Below, piece by piece: positions 16,903 through 23,482 of a DNA stretch of 64,000 nucleotides; the first letter of the stretch is position 1; each line of letters starts with the position of its first letter. Both the position numbers and the translations under genes were made by a program. The notes under the pieces are model-generated. The model was not told where the DNA came from. It worked only from the letters and a program-made list of their open reading frames with translations, and did not search any database. Source of the stretch: Fontibacillus phaseoli (GTDB taxonomy: Bacteria; Bacillota; Bacilli; Paenibacillales; Paenibacillaceae); the NCBI RefSeq assembly GCF_003337355.1, contig NZ_QPJW01000010.1:96435-160434 (forward strand). Reading direction: 5' to 3'.

Positions 16903-16945
16903 TGTGCTTTCCGTCACAAGGCGGACTTCGAATTCATCTTAATCT
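16903..16945 (+). promoter_or_regulatory. Fnr-like box and -10 element of nirK
   Basis: TGTGC-TTTCCG-TCACA (16903-16918) differs from the Bacillus Fnr consensus TGTGA-N6-TCACA at one base. A TAATCT -10 box (16940-16945) lies 32 bases beyond its centre, the geometry of an activator bound at about -41.5. Confidence 0.7.
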
Positions 16946-16987
16946 TAAGTTATTGAAATTGTATTTTCTTTAAGGAGGTTCGCCCCT

Positions 16988-17971
16988 ATGAAAATTGCGA
17001 AATCGGCCTTTTTCATCCTATCCTGTCTCCTCGTAATTTCGGTGGTCTGGCTTGCTCCTCCCCCGGCTCAAGACAGCGAATCCGAACCGGAACAGGAGGT
17101 TCAAAAAATCAATCAGAACCCGGTAGAACCGGTTATCCATCGCGATGGCGACACCGTTCATATAGAAATGACCGCCCAGGTGACGGATGTGGAAATTTCG
17201 GAAGGTGTTTTTTATAACGCCTGGACCTTTAACGGAACGGTTCCCGGCCCCGTGCTTCGGGTTAAGGAGGGGGATACGCTGAGCTTTACCCTGAAAAATA
17301 TGGATCCCGACATGCCGCATTCGATGGATTTCCATGCGGTTCATGCCGCGCCGAGCAAAAAGTTCGTAGACGTGATGCCGGACGAACAAGGCACCTTTAC
17401 TTATCCCGCCGATACCCCCGGCATTTTTATGTATCATTGCGGCACAAGTCCGGTCCTGCTGCATGTGGCAAACGGCATGTACGGAACGATCATCGTGGAA
17501 CCGAAAAACGGCTATCCGACGGATGCCGAGATCGACCGGGAATTTACCATCGTCCAAAGCGAGTGGTACCGGGAGCATGACGAGGAAGCTTTTATGAATG
17601 AAGAACCGGAGTACGTCGTTTTTAACGGGGATGACTTCACGCTGAAAAATCACCCTCTTCTCGCCAAAACAGGGGACAAAATCCGGCTCTACGTCAGTAA
17701 TGTGGGGCCAAACGAAGTATCTTCATTCCATGTTGTAGGAACGACGATGGACAGGGTCTACATTGACGGCAATCCGAAAAACATCATGTACGGTTTGCAA
17801 ACCGTCATGCTTCCGGCAGGAGGATCGGCTGTCGTTGAATTCACGGTGACAGAGGAAGGGGATTATCCGGTCCTTACACATCAGCTAAAGCATGCCTCAA
17901 AAGGAGCTACGGCCATATTACGGGTTACGAAAGACGGTAAGGACACGCATGAGCCTACGATGACCCATTAG
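16988..17971 (+). CDS. nirK: Copper-containing nitrite reductase (NO-forming)
   Basis: A 327-residue two-cupredoxin enzyme anchored by an N-terminal hydrophobic segment (about 7-24). Type 1 copper ligands are visible as His111, Cys151, His159 and Met164, and type 2 ligands as His116, His150 and probably His298. The catalytic Asp114 (PHSMDFHAVH) and His248 are also in place. NirK reduces nitrite to nitric oxide on the outer face of the membrane. It resembles Geobacillus NirK more than laccases. AAGGAGG precedes the ATG, and an Fnr-like box upstream indicates low-oxygen induction. Confidence 0.87.
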   Translation: MKIAKSAFFILSCLLVISVVWLAPPPAQDSESEPEQEVQKINQNPVEPVIHRDGDTVHIEMTAQVTDVEISEGVFYNAWTFNGTVPGPVLRVKEGDTLSFTLKNMDPDMPHSMDFHAVHAAPSKKFVDVMPDEQGTFTYPADTPGIFMYHCGTSPVLLHVANGMYGTIIVEPKNGYPTDAEIDREFTIVQSEWYREHDEEAFMNEEPEYVVFNGDDFTLKNHPLLAKTGDKIRLYVSNVGPNEVSSFHVVGTTMDRVYIDGNPKNIMYGLQTVMLPAGGSAVVEFTVTEEGDYPVLTHQLKHASKGATAILRVTKDGKDTHEPTMTH

Positions 17972-18025
17972 TAAAGCACCAAAATGAACATGAGCCGTAG
18001 TTATTTTGAAACCTGCAATAATGCC

Positions 18026-18067
18026 TGTGACAGAAATCACAATCCGTCAATACAGCTATTTTATAAT
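18026..18067 (+). promoter_or_regulatory. Perfect Fnr box and -10 element before the DUF2249 gene
   Basis: TGTGA-CAGAAA-TCACA (18026-18041) is an exact consensus match, and TATAAT (18062-18067) lies 31 bases from its centre. Transcription would start about 12 bases before the ATG at 18086. This gives the three downstream genes their own anaerobic promoter, independent of nirK. Confidence 0.82.
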
Positions 18068-18085
18068 GAAAACGAGGTGATTCAA

Positions 18086-18646
18086 ATGAATCGAAACGAA
18101 GCAAAAATCGTGGAACTGGACGTAAGAGACCAACTGCGCAAAAAACTGGAGCCGTTCCAGCTCATTATGGATACCGTCAAAACACTGGAAGCAGACGATA
18201 TTTTCGTCCTGCATGCCACGTTTAAGCCTACACCGTTGCTTGGTTTTTTGAAGATGCGGGGTTATGCGGGTAAATCTCAGCAGAAGGACAAGGAGCACTG
18301 GATTACGACGTTCGTAAGCAAAAAGAACAAGCATTGGCTTGACGAGCAGCCAACCGCCGGGAAAGAAGACGCCATGCCGGCATCAACTTCTTCGGATCAG
18401 ACCCTTTCCGCTGAGGCTGATCATCAACCGAAGGTGATCGAACTGGATAACCGCGGCCTGGAGCCGCCGCAGCCGATGATGCGCACGCTTGCCGCCCTTG
18501 ACCGCAGCCGCCCTGGAGATCGGGTCCTGATCCACAATGACAGAGTCCCTGTATTTCTTATTGAAGAATTGAACGGTATGGGTTGCCCGTTCACCGTTGA
18601 AGAACAACCGGACGGATCGGCAAAAGTAACTATCACCAAAGCTTAA
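18086..18646 (+). CDS. Protein with two DUF2249 domains
   Basis: A 186-residue soluble protein made of two related halves, each beginning with the DUF2249 pattern: IVELDVRDQLRKKLEPFQLIM (near 6) and VIELDNRGLEPPQPMMRT (near 115). DUF2249 resembles the TusA/SirA fold and recurs near denitrification and cytochrome genes, but no activity is established. The start at 18086 is set by GAGGTGATT and the promoter position; the frame extends upstream without a ribosome site. The two halves differ in length, the first having an extra HWITTFVSKKNKHW stretch. Confidence 0.82.
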   Translation: MNRNEAKIVELDVRDQLRKKLEPFQLIMDTVKTLEADDIFVLHATFKPTPLLGFLKMRGYAGKSQQKDKEHWITTFVSKKNKHWLDEQPTAGKEDAMPASTSSDQTLSAEADHQPKVIELDNRGLEPPQPMMRTLAALDRSRPGDRVLIHNDRVPVFLIEELNGMGCPFTVEEQPDGSAKVTITKA

Positions 18647-18666
18647 AGTATAAGGAGGGTTAAGCC

Positions 18667-19908
18667 ATGTCATCCATGTCACGTCTCCCCTTCCTGTTTA
18701 TCATCACTGGAATTTTCGGCTTCGTGCTGTTTCACGCGACGTCCGTGATGTCGCTGACCGGTTGGATCGGAGAAGGGATTCGCGGCCCGACCGGCTGGTT
18801 TCACGTCCACTTGTTCGTGCTCGGCTGGGCAACCATGTTCGCCATGGGAGCCGTTTATCAATTGATCAACGTCATTTTGCAATCGAATATTTACAGCGAA
18901 CGGCTTGGTTACATCCATTATTTCCTTTTTACCATCGGACTCTTCGGCCTTCTGTTCGGCTTTATTCAAGGGGAAATATCCTGGATCGCCGGTTTTGCCA
19001 CCCTGGCCTTCGCCGGAATTATCGTCTTTGTCTGGAACATGGCCGTGACTTTAATCCGGGCGGCCAAATGGAACTCAATTACGATCAGTACGGGTTGCGC
19101 CGTGCTCTACCTTTTGCTGACGGGATTGTTCGGTATGGCCATGGGCCTGGATTTCGCTACAGGCTGGTTCGGCGAATTCCACGAAAACCTGTTCGGCGCG
19201 CATATCTGGCTCGGGACGCTCGGCTGGTTTGGACTGCTGATCACTGGTTTCAGTTATAAACTATTCCCGATGTTCTTCCTGTCCCATGACTACAAAACCT
19301 GGCTTCAATACATTACCGTAGGGTTATGGAATATAGGCGTGCTGCTTGGAGCTATCTCCTTCCTGTTTGGTTTACACAATATTGTGTTATGGATCTCCCT
19401 TTTGATCATCGTGCTTGCCCTGGTTACCTACAATATTCATCTGCTGCAAATCCGGAAAAAACGTCATAAACGCAATCCCGGCGCCGGGATTAGCTGGTCG
19501 CTTTACGGCAACCAAGTCTTTGCGGTATTTGCCGTCGCCCTGCTGCTGAAATTGGCAGGGTCACCAGATCAGTTGATGAATACAAAGACCATGCTCATGG
19601 TCGGCTGGGTATATCTGAGCGGCTGGGTATCCTTCATGGTTCTGTGCTACTCGTCCAAAATCGTTCCTTTTCTGTGGTGGACCCACAAATACGGCAAACA
19701 GGTCGGCAAGCCCGGCACACCCGTGATGGCCGACTTATTAAACGAAAAGAAAGCGAGCCTAGGCCTGGCACTGATTGCTGTTACCAATCTGTCCGTCCTG
19801 GTCGGAATCGCATTGGATTCTCAAATCGTTATCGCCATATCCGGCGTTGCATTTTCCCTGGTTTCCCTTGCTTATATTTCTCTGATAGCACTCGTATTTT
19901 CCCGATAA
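18667..19908 (+). CDS. Multi-helix membrane protein related to NnrS / haem-copper oxidase subunit I
   Basis: A 413-residue protein with about 12 membrane helices. Two helices repeat a pattern: HVHLFVLGWATMFAMGAVYQL (near 47) and HIWLGTLGWFGLLITGFSYKL (near 180). Each carries His residues that could bind haem, as in subunit-I-like proteins of nitric oxide metabolism. The CuB signature HPEVY is not visible, so it is unlikely to be a complete NO reductase. Position after nirK suggests handling of NO or electron supply. AAGGAGG precedes the ATG. Confidence 0.78.
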   Translation: MSSMSRLPFLFIITGIFGFVLFHATSVMSLTGWIGEGIRGPTGWFHVHLFVLGWATMFAMGAVYQLINVILQSNIYSERLGYIHYFLFTIGLFGLLFGFIQGEISWIAGFATLAFAGIIVFVWNMAVTLIRAAKWNSITISTGCAVLYLLLTGLFGMAMGLDFATGWFGEFHENLFGAHIWLGTLGWFGLLITGFSYKLFPMFFLSHDYKTWLQYITVGLWNIGVLLGAISFLFGLHNIVLWISLLIIVLALVTYNIHLLQIRKKRHKRNPGAGISWSLYGNQVFAVFAVALLLKLAGSPDQLMNTKTMLMVGWVYLSGWVSFMVLCYSSKIVPFLWWTHKYGKQVGKPGTPVMADLLNEKKASLGLALIAVTNLSVLVGIALDSQIVIAISGVAFSLVSLAYISLIALVFSR

Positions 19909-19925
19909 ATGGAGGTATGGATAAC

Positions 19926-20225
19926 ATGGATAGAACAGAGCAAATTCGTGAGTGGCTACGGGAGGTTTACGATCCCGAACTCGGCGTCAACATCGTGGAC
20001 CTTGGCCTTGTCTTCGATATTCGCGATCAAGGTGATCGCATTTATGTTCAGATGACGCTCACAACCCCGGGATGTCCGATGCATGATACGATCGTGGGCG
20101 GCGTCAAACGCATTCTGGAGGAACAGCCGGAAGTCAGCGAAGTAGAAGTGGATCTCGTCTGGGAGCCCCACTGGTCACCCTATATGATGTCCGAAGAAGC
20201 CAAAAGACAGCTCGGCTATTTCTAA
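19926..20225 (+). CDS. MIP18/PaaD-type metal-sulfur cluster assembly protein (DUF59)
   Basis: A 99-residue protein with the family hallmarks: YDPELGVNIVDLGLVF near the N-terminus and the conserved Cys in TLTTPGCPMHD (Cys50). SufT/PaaD-type proteins help mature iron-sulfur proteins. The ATG at 19926 follows GGAGG at good spacing; the ATG at 19917 is too close. It is the last gene of the nirK cluster and may service a metalloprotein of the same pathway. Confidence 0.9.
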   Translation: MDRTEQIREWLREVYDPELGVNIVDLGLVFDIRDQGDRIYVQMTLTTPGCPMHDTIVGGVKRILEEQPEVSEVEVDLVWEPHWSPYMMSEEAKRQLGYF

Positions 20226-20266
20226 TTCGTAACCCGGTCAAACTAAAAACTAAGTTGCACAAACAA

Positions 20267-20301
20267 ACGAGCCGCTAGAATATTTTCTAGGGCTCGTTTT
20301 G
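20267..20301 (+). terminator. Terminator of the nirK cluster
   Basis: CGAGCC-gCTAGAA pairs with TTCTAG-GGCTCG around a 4-base loop and runs into TTTT. It lies 43 bases beyond the DUF59 stop. Confidence 0.88.
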
Positions 20302-20331
20302 GTATGCCTTGGCGGCGGTGTCGGAGGGCAT

Positions 20332-20517
20332 TTAACTGGATATTCTGCATATAATTTACTAATTTATAGAATTATTATATAAATAAAGGGAAAACCCCCA
20401 TCTAGTTTGCCACATATCTCCTTGAAGACGTCTTTGCGGCATAATTAACTGGAGGATTTCCATTTAATTCGCGGATTAAGCCACTCGGTTGAAGTTTAAC
20501 TGGAGGTTTTCCAGTTG
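20332..20517. repeat. Three imperfect copies of an AACTGGA palindromic element
   Basis: TTAACTGGA begins similar 19-22 base units at 20332, 20444 and 20495. The last, AACTGGAGGTTTTCCAGTT, is a near-perfect hairpin and the second, AACTGGAGGATTTCCATTT, a partial one. They fill the otherwise empty 240 bases between the nirK terminator and the CuA lipoprotein gene. They look like REP-type intergenic elements; I cannot count other copies in the genome. Confidence 0.5.
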
Positions 20518-20538
20518 TTCATCCCTCAGCTTTCTGTT

Positions 20539-20907
20539 TTATTTAACGATCAGCTTTCCAGTCATTTGTTTATGGTTTTTCCCGCAAGAAATATTGCAAG
20601 AATACACAAACTCTCCCGCTTTGTCCGCCACGAAAGTAATGCTCTTCCCGCCTCTTACCTCTTTGTTATAGCCCTTAATTTTCAGGGAATGCATACCCTG
20701 ATCGTTCTTGAGCGTAATCTTGACGGTATCTCCCCGCTTCACTTTGATTTCCTGTAAATCGTATCCGGTACTCCGGGCGTGGACGGTAAACTGTTTGACT
20801 GGTCCGCCCAAACTCCCGCCGGCTGATTGATCCTCAATCTTCCCGCAGGCCGACACGGTAAGTGCTGCGACTATCATGAAACATACAACAAGATATCTTC
20901 GGATCAT
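20539..20907 (-). CDS. CuA-type cupredoxin lipoprotein
   Basis: A 122-residue exported lipoprotein (lipobox VSAC, Cys21) with a cupredoxin fold. His73 together with Cys104-x3-Cys108-x3-His112-x2-Met115 reproduces the binuclear CuA motif of cytochrome oxidase subunit II and nitrous oxide reductase. There is no membrane helix pair and no catalytic partner gene, so it is probably a free electron carrier on the outer membrane face. An Fnr-like box upstream and the adjacent nirK cluster suggest it passes electrons during nitrogen-oxide respiration; inference. Confidence 0.82.
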   Translation of the reverse strand: MIRRYLVVCFMIVAALTVSACGKIEDQSAGGSLGGPVKQFTVHARSTGYDLQEIKVKRGDTVKITLKNDQGMHSLKIKGYNKEVRGGKSITFVADKAGEFVYSCNISCGKNHKQMTGKLIVK

Positions 20908-20937
20908 GAGTTATTCCCCCTTACTGCTCTTTCTTTC

Positions 20938-20980
20938 AGTTTAGGAGAAACCCATAAGTAGGATCGTGATTAGCGTCACA
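20938..20980 (-). promoter_or_regulatory. Fnr-like box of the CuA lipoprotein gene
   Basis: CGTGA-TTAGCG-TCACA (20965-20980) differs at one base from TGTGA-N6-TCACA. On the minus strand a weak -10 (TAAACT, 20943-20938) lies 32 bases from its centre, the same geometry as at nirK. Confidence 0.6.
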
Positions 20981-21020
20981 AAGTCCTTGTCATTAACCAT
21001 AATCTCTACTCATCGCCGTA

Positions 21021-21060
21021 AAATAAGGCAGGACGGATTCAAAAAATCCATCCTGCCTAT
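21021..21060 (-). terminator. Terminator of the PTS operon
   Basis: On the minus strand AGGCAGGATGGATT pairs with AATCCGTCCTGCCT and is followed by TATTTTA. It begins about 20 bases beyond the stop of the IICB gene. Confidence 0.87.
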
Positions 21061-21080
21061 GGGAATTTAGGGAGTTAGCG

Positions 21081-22538
21081 TTATAACATTTTCTTGATTT
21101 CGTCTTTGATCGCTTCGGATTGCGGTCCGAATACGACTTGCACGGCGCCTTTGCCGAGTCTCATGACGCCGGATGCGCCAAGTTGTTTCAAAGCTGCGTC
21201 ATTGACCGCCTTGTCGTCTTTCACAACCAGACGAAGGCGAGTGATGCAGGCATCTACGGATTCGATGTTCGAAGGTCCGCCGATTTGAGTCAGGATTTTG
21301 GCGGCGCGGCTGTCTCCGGATATGGAACCTCCGGCACTTGTTTCCTCTTCCAGTTCAACAGTTTCATCTTCACGTCCCGGTGTCTTGAGGTTCATCTTAA
21401 CAATCAGGAACCGGAAGATCACGTAGTAAATGACGGCGAAAACCAGGCCAATCGGTATTAACAGCAATGGTTTCGTGGAGATCTGATAGTTGATGGCGTA
21501 ATCGATGAAACCGGCCGAGAAGCCAAAGCCGAGCTTCATCCCCACCGCGTAGGATACAAAGGCTGCAATTCCGGACAGGACGACGTGAACCCCGTAAAGT
21601 ACAGGAGCTACGAACATAAACGCAAATTCAAGCGGTTCGGTAATCCCCGTCAGGAATGAAGCCAGGGCGGCGCCCAAAAAGATCGAAGCAACCGTTTTGC
21701 GTCTTTCGGGTTTAGCCGTGTGAATAATTGCAAACGCAGCTGCCGGAAGCCCGAACATCATCACCGGGAAGAAGCCCGTCATGAACATGCCGGCTGATTT
21801 ATCCCCAGCGAAGAAACGGTACAAATCGCCGTGAATGACATCGCCCGCCGCGTTGGTGAAATCACCAATTTGGAACCAGACGATGGAGTTAATAATATGA
21901 TGGAGACCAAACGGAACGAGTAGACGGTTTGCCACCATGTGAATAGCAGAACCGATACCGCCGAGACTCGTAACCCAGTTGCCGAATATATCGAGTGCGG
22001 CTTGAATCGGCCCCCAGATCAGCCCGCAAATCAGACCGACGACTACCATCGTAATAGCTGTAACCATAGGCACGAAACGTTTTCCGCCGAAGAAGCCCAG
22101 CCAATCCGGAAGCTTGATGTTATGGTATTTTTTATAAAGGAATGCCGCGATACAACCAACCAGAATTCCGCCGAGAACGCCCATGTTCAATTTTGCATCT
22201 GGCGATTTCATCAAATCGGGGAATATGCCCGGTACGATGGAAAGAACCTTAAGCAGGATCAAATGTCCGATTACGGCTGATAAAGCAGCTACGGCATCGG
22301 CAGCCAAGCCAATCGCAACACCGACTGCAAAAATCAGCGGAAGGTTATCGAATATCGTTCCACCGCCTGCATTCAGGAAAGGAGCGATGTAAGTATTCAA
22401 GAAGCCCCCTACACCGTCACCCATGTGGAAATCCTTGATGTAATCAATGTTGCCGAACCGTAACAAAATGGCCGCCGCCGGCAATGTGGCGACCGGAAGC
22501 ATAAGCGACTTCCCTATTTTCTGGAGAAAAGCCAGCAT
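21081..22538 (-). CDS. PTS permease IICB, N-acetylglucosamine/glucose family
   Basis: A 485-residue fused transporter: an EIIC membrane domain (about 1-385) with the family stretch TGITEPLEFAFMFVAPVLY, then a linker and an EIIB domain (about 410-485) whose phospho-Cys lies in VDACITRLRLVV. The closest family is GlcNAc-specific NagP/NagE, judged from the EIIC opening KIGKSLMLPVATLPAAAILL; glucose or maltose relatives are not excluded. It imports and phosphorylates sugar, taking phosphate from the EIIA encoded just upstream (29-base gap). Confidence 0.9.
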   Translation of the reverse strand: MLAFLQKIGKSLMLPVATLPAAAILLRFGNIDYIKDFHMGDGVGGFLNTYIAPFLNAGGGTIFDNLPLIFAVGVAIGLAADAVAALSAVIGHLILLKVLSIVPGIFPDLMKSPDAKLNMGVLGGILVGCIAAFLYKKYHNIKLPDWLGFFGGKRFVPMVTAITMVVVGLICGLIWGPIQAALDIFGNWVTSLGGIGSAIHMVANRLLVPFGLHHIINSIVWFQIGDFTNAAGDVIHGDLYRFFAGDKSAGMFMTGFFPVMMFGLPAAAFAIIHTAKPERRKTVASIFLGAALASFLTGITEPLEFAFMFVAPVLYGVHVVLSGIAAFVSYAVGMKLGFGFSAGFIDYAINYQISTKPLLLIPIGLVFAVIYYVIFRFLIVKMNLKTPGREDETVELEEETSAGGSISGDSRAAKILTQIGGPSNIESVDACITRLRLVVKDDKAVNDAALKQLGASGVMRLGKGAVQVVFGPQSEAIKDEIKKML

Positions 22539-22567
22539 GTAACAATCATCCTTTCAAAAATGTGATG

Positions 22568-23068
22568 TTATGACTTCAAAACCGCCTTTAAAATGACGTC
22601 TCTGCCTGCCGTCACAGGCCCGGTGATTTTCTCCAGGTCGCTAGCCACTTCGTCAGCGTTTGTTACAATGATCGGGGTGATAACCGGATATCCCGCTTCT
22701 TTGATTTTGGCGATATCGAATTCGATCAGGATTTGCCCGGCTTTAACCGCATCTCCGGTAGTTACATGGCATGTAAATCCTTCCCCTTTGAGCGACACGG
22801 TGTTAATGCCGATATGGAACAAAAATTGCATCCCTGATGCATTCTCCACCATCACCGCATGACTGGACTTAATGACATGGACCACGGTCCCGTCAAACGG
22901 CGCGATCAATTTGCCTTCCGTTGGCTCGATAGCGATTCCCTGCCCCATATGCCCCCCGGCAAATGCTTCATCCGGAACTTCCTTCAACGAAACGGCCCGG
23001 CCCGTCACTGGTGCTACCATGTCTACAACTTGATTTTCAGCAGATTTCTTTCTCCATTTTGAGAACAT
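22568..23068 (-). CDS. PTS EIIA, glucose (Crr) family
   Basis: A 166-residue stand-alone EIIA. The phosphorylated His85 lies in LFHIGINTV and the supporting His70 in SSHAVMVE; VVAPVTG-type and GDGVAI-type motifs appear as MVAPVTGRAV and GQGIAIEP. It relays phosphate from HPr to the IICB protein. AGGAGG precedes the ATG. It is the first gene of the operon, downstream of an antiterminator leader. Confidence 0.93.
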   Translation of the reverse strand: MFSKWRKKSAENQVVDMVAPVTGRAVSLKEVPDEAFAGGHMGQGIAIEPTEGKLIAPFDGTVVHVIKSSHAVMVENASGMQFLFHIGINTVSLKGEGFTCHVTTGDAVKAGQILIEFDIAKIKEAGYPVITPIIVTNADEVASDLEKITGPVTAGRDVILKAVLKS

Positions 23069-23202
23069 TTTGCGGCCTCCTATTTAAGTGGGTGACTACA
23101 GCACTAGGTTTGAGCTGAATCCTCACTATTTACTACCGATGACATGTTTGCATACGTTCTATTATTATGCCTGGCGGGTCGTTGTATTATTTCAAAAGGC
23201 AA

Positions 23203-23256
23203 TAAAAAGAGCCAAGAAAAGAAGCCTATGGTCTAGGTCTGCTTTCCTTGGCTCAT
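23203..23256 (-). terminator. Leader terminator of the PTS operon
   Basis: On the minus strand GAGCCAAG pairs with CTTGGCTC, supported by an inner AAGC/GCTT, and runs into TTTTTATT. It overlaps the 3' end of the antiterminator sequence, as in GlcT- and LicT-controlled leaders. Confidence 0.85.
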
Positions 23257-23283
23257 GCCCATTAGTAGTAACGGTAACACGCC
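23250..23283 (-). promoter_or_regulatory. GlcT-type ribonucleic antiterminator (RAT)
   Basis: The minus strand reads GGCGTGTTACCGTTACTA and ends GGGCATGAGCC, closely following the B. subtilis ptsG RAT (CGTGTTACTGATT...GGCATGAG). Its last bases are the first arm of the terminator, so the two structures exclude each other. Binding of an unphosphorylated GlcT-type antiterminator would allow PTS expression when sugar is present. The glcT gene is not in the window. Confidence 0.82.
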
Positions 23284-23482
23284 ATATGAAATCGGTTTTT
23301 TGTTATGTGCTAATCATAAATCAAGCATCTTCACTCGTCAACAGAAATTTTGAAAGCGGTACCTATTCCATAAATGGCCAATATACATAGCTTGTCTGCT
23401 ACTAAAGTCCCTATTCCCGTACACAAGAATCGAAACCATTTCAAGTGGGATACTAACGCACAAAAATGAAACGGAGCAGCCA

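Noticed and set aside
18667..19908. Complete nitric oxide reductase (NorB)
   Set aside because: Helix pattern is similar, but the CuB/FeB His cluster is not visible, so only a distant relationship is claimed.
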